This document shows positions 49,477 through 58,398 of a DNA stretch of 64,000 bases, in pieces. The notes below the pieces were generated by a model, which was not told where the DNA came from, ran no database searches, and saw only the letters and a program-made list of their open reading frames with translations. Made by a program: the position numbers and the translations under genes. Each line of letters starts with the position of its first letter. Within the stretch, counting starts at the first letter, position 1. Source of the DNA: [Chlorobium] sp. 445 (GTDB taxonomy: Bacteria; Bacteroidota; Chlorobiia; Chlorobiales; Thermochlorobacteraceae); assembly GCA_002763895.1 (NCBI GenBank), contig NSLH01000002.1, positions 86,714 through 150,713 of the forward strand, read 5' to 3'.

Positions 49477-50535
49477 ATGAAAAAGAAAATTGCCGTGTTG
49501 CTCGTAACCTATGGAGAAGTCGAGCAGCTTTCTTTTACGCATCTCTACCCTAACGCATGGCGAATCCTGCAACTGATCACCTCTCGCATTGCGAATTTGC
49601 CACTGCCACTCAAAGCCTTCATTGCGCTCATGCGTACCCTGCGCCGAAGAAAAGAATGGAAGAGGATGCGCTACCAGCCTAAGCTGGCACAAATCAACCG
49701 CAAGCAAACAACAGCGCTAGCAAAGAGACTTAAAACAGTAAAGCAGCTTGCAGATTGTGAGGTACAGTTCATCGTGAAAGATGCGTATTACTTCATAAAA
49801 CCGTATTATGAAAACGTGCTCAATGAAGTAGAACACATATCTGATGGTGTGATTGTGGTACCAATGATCCCGATTGAATCCGACTTTGCTTGTGGCGTGG
49901 CATGTTACCTTATGCTGGAACATCTCGGCGACGAAGTCTTTGAGAAAGTGCGTGTCATCAAACATCTATGGAACAACAGCGACTTCATTGCCCTCTGCGT
50001 CAATCATATCTTTGAAAGGCTCGAGGCGCGTCCAGAACGAAAGAAGGGTTTAGCACTCGTTGCACATGGTACACTGATTAAAGACACAAACGGTGAGGAG
50101 CCGAAAGCCAACACGGGCTACAAAGAAACGATAGCGTTCTACGAAAGACTTAAAGCCGCCATTGAGCGCGATCAGCGCAATAGCTTTGCAAGCATCAAAC
50201 TGGGCGCTATGAACCACAAGTTTGGCGGCACTTGGATGACTGAAACACTCGGACGCGCTTTGGAAGAATTCAAAGCCGAAGGCATTGAAGAAGTGGTAAT
50301 CTTTCCATTCGGTTTCTTAGCTGATAACAGCGAAGCCGACCTTGAAGCCGTAATGGAAGTCCAACAAGCTGGCTATCCCTTGCAGTATATCCCATGCCTG
50401 AACGATTCGCCTGACTTTATTGACTTGCTGGCTGGGCGCGTCAAACTTGCAGCGACACAGCTTGTACAACTGCAAACCTTCAGACAGACGCAAATGCAAA
50501 AAAGTTTGAGCTTAGCAACAGGTGAAGTGTCGTAA
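49477..50535 (+). CDS. hemH: Divergent ferrochelatase
   Basis: 352 residues. The second half has VAHGTLIKDTNGEEPKANTGYKE with H197 in the position of the catalytic histidine, and VVIFPFGFLADNSEADLEAV with E286 where ferrochelatases have their metal-site glutamate (PxGFxxDxxEVL). The usual N-terminal NLGTP motif is replaced by LLVTYGEVEQ, and a very basic stretch (MRTLRRRKEWKRMRYQPKLAQINRKQ) follows. It probably inserts iron into protoporphyrin for haem; a related chelatase (CbiX/CbiK-like) is the alternative. Divergent from the radical-SAM gene. No membrane helix is seen. Confidence 0.8.
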   Translation: MKKKIAVLLVTYGEVEQLSFTHLYPNAWRILQLITSRIANLPLPLKAFIALMRTLRRRKEWKRMRYQPKLAQINRKQTTALAKRLKTVKQLADCEVQFIVKDAYYFIKPYYENVLNEVEHISDGVIVVPMIPIESDFACGVACYLMLEHLGDEVFEKVRVIKHLWNNSDFIALCVNHIFERLEARPERKKGLALVAHGTLIKDTNGEEPKANTGYKETIAFYERLKAAIERDQRNSFASIKLGAMNHKFGGTWMTETLGRALEEFKAEGIEEVVIFPFGFLADNSEADLEAVMEVQQAGYPLQYIPCLNDSPDFIDLLAGRVKLAATQLVQLQTFRQTQMQKSLSLATGEVS

Positions 50536-50866
50536 GCGCATCAGAGCGTAGAGAACATCGCTTGCAGGTCTTCACAAAAACTCATTCAAGCATAATATTC
50601 AAGATTCAAGGGCATAAGAAAGGCGCAAGCGTGCAGCGTCGGTCGTGCAGAGTATCTAAAACGATTTTTTTAGAAAAATCAGTTGAAGGGAGCGCAACGC
50701 TAAAAATTTTGCGTTTGCTCTCTATATTAGTGAAGCAAGGCAAGGTCAAAAACTAAACTGCACGGAAGAAAATGCAACTATGTGAGGAGCTTAGAAGGTG
50801 AGAGATGACGTGTCGAGATGCGGATGACCTCTACTGCTTCGTACTGCCGTAGCAATTTCTAAACCG
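50536..50866. other. 331-base interval between ferrochelatase and OmpA genes; nothing confident
   Basis: There is an AT-rich hairpin GATTTTT/AAAAATC at 50663-50680 with a 4-base loop that may be a weak terminator. A 64-codon frame at 50562-50756 has low-complexity basic residues and no recognisable start context, so it was not called. No promoter could be assigned. Confidence 0.4.
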
Positions 50867-53089
50867 ATGATGCAAGTTCGACTTTGGGCTGTCTGGTTCT
50901 CAATCTGCTGCATGCCGCTTTCAGTCTATGGACAAGTGAGCGTAGACAATGCCATGAGTATGTCCGTAGGTGGCGCCGGGTCAGCTTACTTTGGTGCTAT
51001 GCCCGGGATGGATCTCAATCCGGCGCGCCTTGCTGCATTTGAATTTCATGAACGTCGGTTTAGTTTCTCCATTCTACCATTAGGACTTTTTCTGCAAAAC
51101 AACGCCTTTAACCTTGATCATTACAACCGTTTCTTAGGGCGTGAGAGCCGCAATGTGCCTGAACCACGCACAACAACCTTCTGGACGAGCCAAGACAAGA
51201 CTGCAATTTTGGCGCTTGTGCCAGAGGTGTGGCGAGCAAGTGTTGGCTCAAGTGTTCAACTCTTTGGTGTGGCATTTAATGTCTCAGAGCAAGTCGGAGC
51301 ATTTGGGTTTGCCATTCGTGATCACATTGGAACGCGCTTTGCCGTTACAAAATCTTATCTGGATTTGGCGCTTAATGGGAACACGAATCTGCTAGGTCAA
51401 CCAATTGAATCGCGTGGAAGCAATGCTCGCGCCTGGTGGCACCGCGAGTTTGCGCTCTCCTACGCACGCAAATTTGACCTGCCAGAATCTATTCCTTTCA
51501 AAGACTTTTACGCAGGGCTAGCTCTCAAATATGTGCAGTCATTTGTATTTGCACATCTGGATAATCAGACCACGCTGTTTAGCTCGCAAACGGGCGACAG
51601 TCTTGCAGGGCGATTGAGTTATCAACTGCAAACAGCGGCACCCGATAGAATTCCACCGTTTCTTACACCTGATGTGGTAGGCAGCGGATTTGCTGCTGAT
51701 TTGGGTCTGTCCGCTGAGATATCACGCGGCGTAACCTTAGGACTGTCCGTGATGAATCTTGGCGGACTCTCATTCGGCGGTTCCACAGCGTGGCAGCGTC
51801 TTGCCGATACGACCGTGAGTTTTACAGGCTTCACCGATCCCTTCGATGATCAAACAACCCAGCGTGAAGTCGATAGCCTACGCAAAGCCATTGAACAAAC
51901 ACTGCCCAGCACATTGCCTTTTGGTGCAGCATTACCGTCGGTTATACGCTTAGGTGCTGCGGTAAATCTCAAAGCGTTTGCCGATGTACCTGTGGTAATG
52001 ATGCTGGATTGGGTACAGGGTGTCAATGCCAATTTTGGCAATACCACAACGCCATTGATTGCACTTGGCGCAGAGTGGCGCGGTGTGCCTAATCTACCTG
52101 TGCGTGCTGGATTGCGCTTTGGTGGCGATGAAGCGGTAGCGCTTGCACTTGGGTTATCTTTCGATACACCTGAAGCCACGTTCGATATCGGCACACGCGA
52201 TGTGTTGAGCTTCTTTTCGATAAATTCAGCACGTCAACTCTCTGCGAGCATAGGCTTTCGTTTCCGTTTCCTCAAGCCCTTGGAACAGCTGCCGCCTGAA
52301 AAACTCTACGCACCTGTTATCGCCCGCGAACCTCTGCCAGTCATCGAAATCTTGACGGCGCGTAATGTCATTGAGCAAGGTGATTCTACAATGCTTATCT
52401 GGACAACCCTCGATGCGGAACAAGTGAGCATTGAACCAGATTTAGGTGAAGTCCCACCTAAAGGCACGCGTGTCATTAAGCCAAGTTACACGACAACCTA
52501 CACGCTCACGGCAAGGAATCGCTATGGCGAACTCATCGGTGCAGCACATGTGCGCGTTGAGCCAAAACGTGAAATTCCACCGCCGCCACCAGAGCCACTT
52601 AGCAAAGTGGGCGACAAAATTGCCATACGCATTAACTACGAACTAAACAAGTATCGAATCCTACCAACAGAGCGCGCAAAATTGGATACACTAATCGGAT
52701 TGCTTAAAACCAAAGCGCGCGAGAAGTTCATCGTGGAAATTTCAGGGCATACGGACAACACAGGTAAAAGGTTAAAACCAAAGCAGCCAAAAGAACCCGA
52801 AGAGAAATTCCTCAAGCGCAAAGCTGCGCATGAGAGAGTACGCAAAAAGTATAACCTCTGGCTCTCACTCAAACGTGCTGAGGCAGTCAAAACTTATCTT
52901 GTAAAAAGCGGCATTGATGCCAGACGACTTACCGTGCGCGGCGCAGGTGAAGAAGAACCTGTGGCATCAAACGATACTGATGAGGGACGCGCGCAAAATC
53001 GCCGCATGGAAGCAAAGGTGATCGGTGAACTTTTCACGGACTTTGAGCCTCAAGCTAAGCCCGAGAAAAAAGCACGCAAAAAGAAGTAA
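50867..53089 (+). CDS. Outer-membrane beta-barrel protein with Ig-like and C-terminal OmpA domain
   Basis: 740 residues. Signal peptide MMQVRLWAVWFSICCMPLSVYGQ, then about 440 residues of alternating amphipathic strands typical of a DUF5723/PorV-like barrel (MSVGGAGSAYFGAMPGMDLNPA...GFRFRFLKP), an Ig-like segment (LIWTTLDAEQVSIEPDLGEVPPKGTRVIKPSYTTTYTLTARN), a proline hinge PPPPPEP, and an OmpA/MotB peptidoglycan-binding domain (INYELNKYRILPTERAKLD, ISGHTDNTG, LSLKRAEAVKTYLVKSGIDARRLTVRGAGEEEP, GRAQNRRMEAKVI). An approximately 28-residue Lys/Glu-rich insert (KRLKPKQPKEPEEKFLKRK and following) interrupts the OmpA domain after HTDNTG. It ties the outer membrane to the wall. Confidence 0.88.
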   Translation: MMQVRLWAVWFSICCMPLSVYGQVSVDNAMSMSVGGAGSAYFGAMPGMDLNPARLAAFEFHERRFSFSILPLGLFLQNNAFNLDHYNRFLGRESRNVPEPRTTTFWTSQDKTAILALVPEVWRASVGSSVQLFGVAFNVSEQVGAFGFAIRDHIGTRFAVTKSYLDLALNGNTNLLGQPIESRGSNARAWWHREFALSYARKFDLPESIPFKDFYAGLALKYVQSFVFAHLDNQTTLFSSQTGDSLAGRLSYQLQTAAPDRIPPFLTPDVVGSGFAADLGLSAEISRGVTLGLSVMNLGGLSFGGSTAWQRLADTTVSFTGFTDPFDDQTTQREVDSLRKAIEQTLPSTLPFGAALPSVIRLGAAVNLKAFADVPVVMMLDWVQGVNANFGNTTTPLIALGAEWRGVPNLPVRAGLRFGGDEAVALALGLSFDTPEATFDIGTRDVLSFFSINSARQLSASIGFRFRFLKPLEQLPPEKLYAPVIAREPLPVIEILTARNVIEQGDSTMLIWTTLDAEQVSIEPDLGEVPPKGTRVIKPSYTTTYTLTARNRYGELIGAAHVRVEPKREIPPPPPEPLSKVGDKIAIRINYELNKYRILPTERAKLDTLIGLLKTKAREKFIVEISGHTDNTGKRLKPKQPKEPEEKFLKRKAAHERVRKKYNLWLSLKRAEAVKTYLVKSGIDARRLTVRGAGEEEPVASNDTDEGRAQNRRMEAKVIGELFTDFEPQAKPEKKARKKK

Positions 53090-53146
53090 ATCCTATTCAA
53101 CTGAACACTTGGCTTGAGGCAGAAGTAGAACTGTATCAAGCAGGTG

Positions 53147-54148
53147 CTATGCTTTTCTCATCTCTTGCACTGCAAGGCTCTCTAAATGTACCACCTTGCC
53201 CTGCTCAGTCTGCATAGACACGAGTGTATCAGCTTCGCCTTTTTTTATTTGCCGATAGACTTGAGGAAAATGGCGCTGGCTCAAGTGGTATTCAGCGACG
53301 CCTTGCTCGGTGCAGGCAAGCACAGCGGCATAGCCTTTGTAGAGGCGCGTGCCGCCAATCAAGCGTGAAGACAAGCGTGGCAAAAGAGGAATGGCGCGTT
53401 TATCCAGAACAAGGTAAGAGAGAGGCAACTGAGAAAGATCAATGCCTATACGCGCTTTGAACTCTGACCAGCGCTTTTCAGTGAAAGCCGCTTGTGGTAC
53501 ATGTGCAAAATGATGACACCAGTGCGGCGCATTTTCCTCTGCAAGTAGCCCACAGCGACCTTGATGTGTGCAAGGTGCCACAACATGAAAGTCTGAACGC
53601 AACTGCTCTCGCACGTCTATCAATTTGCGACTAGTATGATATTCGCCCGACTCAACCCAAAGAATTGCCGCGGCAGCCCGAAGGCGTTGCAACAGTGCAT
53701 CTAAATCCTGCGGGCTGAGTTCTGTGATGATGTGACTGAGCAAGACCACGCCTTGAAACGCTGTATCGTTGAAAGGCAACAAAGAGATATGAGGGAACAC
53801 TTCACGATGTTTTTGCTCGGCAAACTTCACTGCAAGTGCAGAGCGGTCGTAGAGCGTAAGTCGAACATCAGGCAAAGCAAATGCGCGCAGAAATGTGCGT
53901 GAGGCAATCCCCGTGCCGCAGCCCCAGTCGAGCACTGCAGAAGTCGGCGGTTGCCAGCGCAGGCGATGGAGTTGCAAAAGTACATATTGCCATTTCCAAG
54001 CAATACGCTCAGCAAACGTTTGATCGTAGAGTTCAAGCAAACGCAAGCTCTCCCAGTAGTCCTGCTTGCTAGCAGAACCTTCCAAGAAGCGCTTGCGCAA
54101 AGCACGAAGCTGTTGCCATTCATGAAAGAGAATTGTTGCGTCTGACAA
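53147..54148 (-). CDS. Rsm22-like methyltransferase with predicted Fe-S cluster (METTL17 type)
   Basis: 333 residues; starts at a TTG (54148) because in-frame upstream codons end at a TGA. The N-terminal part has motif I VLDWGCGTGIASRTFL and the acidic motif YDRSALAVKFAEQ. The C-terminal region shows APCTHQGRCGLL (C193, C199), HWCHHF (C211) and LACTEQG (C279), matching the four-cysteine pattern with 4Fe-4S coordination in Rsm22/METTL17 proteins. In the family these proteins act in small ribosomal subunit assembly or methylation. It is convergent with the OmpA gene and divergent from fbp. The cysteines are judged by pattern only. Confidence 0.78.
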   Translation of the reverse strand: MSDATILFHEWQQLRALRKRFLEGSASKQDYWESLRLLELYDQTFAERIAWKWQYVLLQLHRLRWQPPTSAVLDWGCGTGIASRTFLRAFALPDVRLTLYDRSALAVKFAEQKHREVFPHISLLPFNDTAFQGVVLLSHIITELSPQDLDALLQRLRAAAAILWVESGEYHTSRKLIDVREQLRSDFHVVAPCTHQGRCGLLAEENAPHWCHHFAHVPQAAFTEKRWSEFKARIGIDLSQLPLSYLVLDKRAIPLLPRLSSRLIGGTRLYKGYAAVLACTEQGVAEYHLSQRHFPQVYRQIKKGEADTLVSMQTEQGKVVHLESLAVQEMRKA

Positions 54149-54474
54149 GGCAGAATGAAGTTTTTGTCAAGTTTAGCCACATTCTATGTGCTATGAGCAA
54201 AACATAGCTTTCTCAAAAATAACTTGCCAGCACCAATACCCATGTCTTCATCTCTGATAATTCAACTAACACTTTGGGAGAGAGTAAAAACGCATGCTTG
54301 AACATGATGCCGTGATGCAGCAAAAAGTAGCACACAACGCTCATGCGATGGTGCTTGCTATGGCCGAATCAACTTTCGACCAGAATGAGATGAGATGCAT
54401 TTGCGCTTGACGGTGAAATGCTTAATTTGTAAAGCGAAAGTACAACAAATAAATTCGTAGCAGGAGATTGAACT
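54149..54474. other. 326-base interval, divergent Rsm22 and fbp genes; nothing confident
   Basis: No gene-like frame was found on either strand. It must contain the promoters of both divergent genes. AGGAGA at 54461-54466 is the ribosome-binding site of fbp. A TTGACG at 54409-54414 lies near an imperfect -10 (TAAAGC), but this is too weak to call. Confidence 0.5.
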
Positions 54475-55551
54475 ATGGCGGAGTTAATCACGATTGAGCG
54501 TCATATTCTTGAGCAGCAGCGCAAATTTCCCAGCGCAAGCGGCGAACTCACCCAATTACTTTCTGATGTAACGTTTGCAGCAAAACTTGTACGGCGAGAA
54601 GTCATTCGTGCAGGATTGGTCGATATTCTTGGCTCGGCAGGCAAGCAAAATGTGCAAGGTGAAGAAGTCAAGAAATTAGATCAATTTGCAAATGAAAAGT
54701 TTATTCAGGCGATCGGTCATCATGGACGTTTTGCAGTAATGGCATCTGAAGAAAACGAGGATATTATCATTCCCCCGATGGAATCGTCAGGAAAATATGT
54801 GCTGATCTTTGATCCGCTTGATGGCTCTTCGAACATTGATGCAAATGTCAGTGTCGGCACAATTTTTTCTATCTACAAGCGCAAATCCCCGGTAGGTACA
54901 CCGGCAACGGTTCAAGATTGCTTGCAGAAAGGCGTAGAGCAAGTTGCAGCAGGCTATGTGATTTATGGCTCATCGGTGATGCTGGTCTACACAACAGGGC
55001 AAGGTGTTCACGGCTTTACCTTAGACCCAACAATTGGCGAATTTTTGCTCTCGCATCCAAACATCACTATACCCAAGCGTGGTAAGATTTATTCCATCAA
55101 TGAAGGCTACTACCGCTATTTCTTTGATGGTATCAAAAAATACATCAAGTATTTGCAGCACGAAGATAAAGCAACCAATCGTCCGTACTCTGGGCGATAC
55201 ATCGGCTCGCTTGTAGCAGATTTCCACCGCAATTTGCTCTATGGAGGTATCTTCATCTATCCACGCACCAAGAAAGCGCCAGAAGGCAAATTGCGTTTGC
55301 TCTATGAAGCCAATCCATTGGCATTTGTGTGTGAACAGGCTGGTGGCAGAGCGACGGATGGCTACAAGCGCATTTTGGATATTGTGCCTGAAAAACTGCA
55401 TCAACGCACACCGCTTTTCATTGGCAGCGAAGAAGATGTCAAAATCGCAGAAGAATTTGAGCAGGGCTTGCGTGAAGTAGAGCACGATACCGAACTAATC
55501 CCGAGTATGCTTGCAGAAGTCTCGCGTGCTGAATCGACACTCTTGCGCTAA
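54475..55551 (+). CDS. fbp: Fructose-1,6-bisphosphatase class I
   Basis: 358 residues, good AGGAGA eight bases upstream. Metal-site motifs ASEENED (90-96) and [11 protein letters not shown] (112-122), then [37 protein letters not shown], the substrate-site region [26 protein letters not shown] and [17 protein letters not shown]. It hydrolyses fructose-1,6-bisphosphate in gluconeogenesis; in autotrophs with the reverse TCA cycle it also feeds sugar synthesis. Single-gene unit, followed by the ribosomal cluster. Confidence 0.97.
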   Translation: MAELITIERHILEQQRKFPSASGELTQLLSDVTFAAKLVRREVIRAGLVDILGSAGKQNVQGEEVKKLDQFANEKFIQAIGHHGRFAVMASEENEDIIIPPMESSGKYVLIFDPLDGSSNIDANVSVGTIFSIYKRKSPVGTPATVQDCLQKGVEQVAAGYVIYGSSVMLVYTTGQGVHGFTLDPTIGEFLLSHPNITIPKRGKIYSINEGYYRYFFDGIKKYIKYLQHEDKATNRPYSGRYIGSLVADFHRNLLYGGIFIYPRTKKAPEGKLRLLYEANPLAFVCEQAGGRATDGYKRILDIVPEKLHQRTPLFIGSEEDVKIAEEFEQGLREVEHDTELIPSMLAEVSRAESTLLR

Positions 55552-55577
55552 GAAGGTCGCAAAAAATCTCAAAATTG

Positions 55578-55609
55578 TTTGGCTTTTTGGGCGTAAACCC
55601 CTATTTTTG
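55578..55609 (+). promoter_or_regulatory. Candidate Bacteroidota-type promoter upstream of rplM
   Basis: TTTG (55578-55581), 20 bases, then TATTTTTG (55602-55609) fit TTTG-N19-20-TAnnTTTG almost exactly. It would give a roughly 55-base leader before the rplM ATG. The leader could hold control by ribosomal protein. Pattern match; transcription start not known. Confidence 0.55.
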
Positions 55610-55671
55610 CGGGCTCTATTTGTAACAAAAGCGGTGCTCAAGACCAAAACGAGCCAAAAATAGGCTAAAAA

Positions 55672-56124
55672 ATGAAGATTGATACGCAGAGTTTTCGCAC
55701 TTACTCAGCAAAGCCGCTCGAAGTGGCGCGCAAGTGGTATATCGTCGATGCAGAAGGCAAAACACTCGGTCGACTGGTAAGCAAAATTGCGACGATCTTG
55801 CGTGGTAAGCACAAGCCGCAGTTTACGCCGCATGTGGACACAGGCGACTTTGTGATTGTAGTCAATGCAGCAAAAGTCAAATTGACGGGCGCAAAACCAC
55901 AGAAAAAGATGTATTACCACAACACGCTCTATCCGGGCGGTGCACGCTGGGAAAAATTTGCAGACATCTTGCAAAAGAAACCTGAGCGCATTATTGAAGA
56001 GGCGGTGTGGGGCATGTTGCCAAAAGGCAACCTCGGGCGACAAATCTACAAGAAACTCAAAGTCTATGCAGGCCCAGAACACCCACACGCTGCACAAAAA
56101 CCTGAAAAACTCGAACTTGCCTAA
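55672..56124 (+). CDS. rplM: 50S ribosomal protein L13
   Basis: 150 residues. [77 protein letters not shown], then [23 protein letters not shown], the L13 signature. Binds 23S rRNA early in assembly. The rpsI ATG lies six bases after the stop, the usual bacterial order. A Bacteroidota-type promoter is located 63 bases before the ATG. Confidence 0.98.
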   Translation: MKIDTQSFRTYSAKPLEVARKWYIVDAEGKTLGRLVSKIATILRGKHKPQFTPHVDTGDFVIVVNAAKVKLTGAKPQKKMYYHNTLYPGGARWEKFADILQKKPERIIEEAVWGMLPKGNLGRQIYKKLKVYAGPEHPHAAQKPEKLELA

Positions 56125-56130
56125 CGCAAT

Positions 56131-56520
56131 ATGTCAGAACTGATTTCTACAGTTGGACGACGCAAAACCGCGGTTGCGCGGGCTTTTATGAAAGTCGGTA
56201 GTGGAAAAGTGCTTGTCAACGATCGTCCTATTGAAAATTACTTCACAGTGGAAGAGCAGCGTAACGATGCGCTAAAGCCGCTTACGCTAACAGATAATGT
56301 CGGCAAGTTTGATATTCAGGTGAATGTCAAAGGTGGAGGAATTAGCGGGCAAGTGGGTGCAGTGCGTCTGGCAATTGCACGCGCACTGGTAGAATACGAT
56401 GAGAACCTCAAGCCCATTCTGCGAAAAGAGAACTTGATGACACGCGACGCCAGAATGGTTGAACGCAAAAAGTATGGTCGCCGCAAAGCGCGCCGCCGCT
56501 TCCAGTTCTCAAAACGTTAA
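56131..56520 (+). CDS. rpsI: 30S ribosomal protein S9
   Basis: 129 residues. [31 protein letters not shown] opening, [62 protein letters not shown] end, with the basic C-terminal tail that reaches the P-site tRNA. Translated from the rplM transcript with a six-base gap. The frame is intact. Confidence 0.98.
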   Translation: MSELISTVGRRKTAVARAFMKVGSGKVLVNDRPIENYFTVEEQRNDALKPLTLTDNVGKFDIQVNVKGGGISGQVGAVRLAIARALVEYDENLKPILRKENLMTRDARMVERKKYGRRKARRRFQFSKR

Positions 56521-56577
56521 AGCCTTCGTGCTGTCTAAGCTTTGCAGTCAAATGTTTTAATCATGCATACCTTGTCT

Positions 56578-56629
56578 GAAGTATAGACTTCAAAAATCGA
56601 GCGGGAGTGTCCGAATGGATTCCCTCGAT
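56578..56629 (+). promoter_or_regulatory. Structured leader before rpsB
   Basis: A long interrupted hairpin pairs ATCGAG (56596-56601) with CTCGAT (56624-56629), then GGGA with TTCC and TCC with GGA around a GAAT loop, about 13 pairs with one bulged C and a GTG bulge. A smaller hairpin (TGAAGT-ATAG-ACTTCA) lies just upstream. This is in the position of ribosomal-protein S2 autoregulatory leaders in other bacteria, but no match to a known family was established. Confidence 0.45.
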
Positions 56630-56670
56630 AGTGGCAAGGTAGAGGTTTAACTAAGCTAAATCGATAAACT

Positions 56671-57398
56671 ATGCCTAGACTTCAAATCGAAGATTTGCTT
56701 AAAGCCGGGGCCCACTTCGGACACCTGACGCGCCGTTGGAATCCAAAGATGAAGCCATACATCTTCATGGAAAAAAACGGCATTCATATTCTAGATCTCA
56801 AAAAAACCGTGCAAATGGCGGAAGATGCACTCAATGCGATTGAAGCCATTGCAGGTACGGGCAAAGACATTCTCTTTGTCGGTACAAAAAACAAGCTAAG
56901 GCGATTATTGCTGAACAAGCAGAACGCTGCGGCATGCCGTATGTATCAGAGCGTTGGCTGGGTGGAATGCTGACAAACTTTGCAACCATTCGCCAAAGCA
57001 TTCGTCGCCTTAACGCTATTGAGCGAATGGAAAGTGATGGCACATTTGATATTATCACCAAGAAAGAGCGTTTGATGCTGACGCGTGAAAAAGAAAAACT
57101 GCTCAAGGTCTTGGGTGGCATTTCCGAGATGACACGCCTTCCCGCCGCTCTCTATGTCGTCGATGTCAAAAAGGAACACATTGCCGTCAAGGAAGCAAAT
57201 CTGCTCAGCATCCCCGTGTTTGCAATGGTCGATACCAATTGCGACCCTGAGCCAATTACGCATGTGATTCCAGCAAACGATGATTCAATTCGGTCCATTG
57301 AGCTGATTACAACCGCTGTCGCTGATGCGATTATCAATGCGACGACGGCACAAAAAGAAGAAGATGCCGAAGAAGTGGCTGAAGAAAAAGAAAGTTAA
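56671..57398 (+). CDS. rpsB: 30S ribosomal protein S2 (one-base frameshift)
   Basis: The joined product is 242 residues. The first frame reads [45 protein letters not shown], the second [36 protein letters not shown] to [31 protein letters not shown]. The break is an A6 run at 56886-56891; with seven As it reads [28 protein letters not shown], the S2 consensus. As the protein is essential and single copy, a sequence error is by far the likeliest cause. Acidic tail at the end. tsf follows after an internal hairpin. Confidence 0.97.
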
Positions 57399-57405
57399 TC
57401 TCTAA

Positions 57406-57432
57406 AAGAACCGTGAAGCCCTCACGGTTCTT
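57406..57432 (+). terminator. Hairpin between rpsB and tsf, possible attenuator
   Basis: An 11-base-pair perfect stem AAGAACCGTGA/TCACGGTTCTT (57406-57416 with 57422-57432) has a 5-base loop, AGCCC. It lacks a proper U tract (GCATATGT follows), so it may pause or partly terminate, or serve as a processing site, rather than end the transcript. The rpsB-tsf spacing allows reduced tsf expression. Confidence 0.6.
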
Positions 57433-57458
57433 GCATATGTGATAACTCCAAAAAAATT

Positions 57459-58324
57459 ATGGCAGAAATTTCAGCAAAGTTAGTCAAAGACCTGCGCGAC
57501 AAGACAGGGGCAGGCATGTCCGATTGCAAGAAAGCGCTCGAAGCCACTAATGGTGATATGGAAGATGCAATCAAATGGCTACGAGAGCGTGGTGCAGCAG
57601 CAGCGGCAAAACGTGCTGATCGTGAAGCCAAAGAAGGTATTATTGCAGTTGCACAAACTGAAAACAAATCTGCTGCAGCCATTGTCGAAGTCAACTGCGA
57701 AACAGACTTTGTGGCACGCAGCGAAGGCTTTGTCGCATTTGCTAATGAAGTGGCACAGCTGGCACTCAAACATCGTGCAAAGACTCTCAGTGAACTGTTG
57801 GAACTGACGATGGGCGGTGACTTTAATGTAAGTGTTGCAAAAGCCGCTGAAATTATGGTCGGTAAAGTCGGCGAAAAAGTCGAGGTCAGTCGAATGGCAC
57901 TCGTTGAGGCACCAGATGGCATCGTCGTTGCCTACACACACCCCGGTGCAAAGTTAGCTTCACTGGTCTATCTGACTGGCTTAAATGGCAAAGATGACCC
58001 AATTGCAAAAGATATTGCTATGCAAGTAGCAGCGGCGGCACCTGTGGCACTGGAGCGCAGTAGCGTGCCAAAAGAACTTATTGAAAAAGAAGCTGAAATC
58101 TACCGTCAACAAGCGCTTAATGAAAAAAACCGGTCGCCGTCGTAGAAAAAATTGTAGCCGGGCGAATCGAGAAAATGTATCAAGATGTAGCGCTGTTGGA
58201 ACAGCCGTTTATCAAGGACAATAGCAAGACCGTTACCGAAATTCTCAAAGAAGCCTCTGAGCGACTGCATACAACGCTATCAGTAAAGCAGTTTGTACGC
58301 TTCCAACTCGGAGAAAGAGGATAG
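57459..58324 (+). CDS. tsf: Translation elongation factor Ts (one-base frameshift near 3' end)
   Basis: The joined product is 288 residues. It opens [59 protein letters not shown], the UBA-like and core domains, and [14 protein letters not shown]. An A7 run at 58123-58129 lacks one A. Corrected, the end reads [47 protein letters not shown] and [13 protein letters not shown] to a TAG. EF-Ts recycles EF-Tu; it is essential, so a sequence error is likely. A strong terminator follows. Confidence 0.97.
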
Positions 58325-58325
58325 C

Positions 58326-58355
58326 AAAAAAGTCTCGCTGATGCGAGACTTTTTT
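58326..58355 (+). terminator. Rho-independent terminator after tsf
   Basis: GTCTCGC (58332-58338) pairs with GCGAGAC (58343-58349), extended by A6/T6 runs on both sides. A classic hairpin with U tract, ending the ribosomal protein/tsf transcript. pyrH begins 44 bases later with its own signals. Confidence 0.93.
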
Positions 58356-58398
58356 ATTTCATCGCAACCTTCTGGCAACAGAATAACTAACCCGAACT

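Noticed and set aside
50562..50756. 64-codon basic frame before the OmpA gene
   Set aside because: Low complexity, poor start context, no homologous feature visible.
56596..56629. tRNA-like structure in the rpsB leader
   Set aside because: Only a bulged hairpin can be drawn; no cloverleaf, T-loop consensus or CCA region.
56886..58129. Programmed ribosomal frameshifting in rpsB and tsf
   Set aside because: Some twenty genes of unrelated kind show the same one-base indels in both directions at homopolymers, without downstream stimulatory structures. Consensus-sequence errors are simpler.
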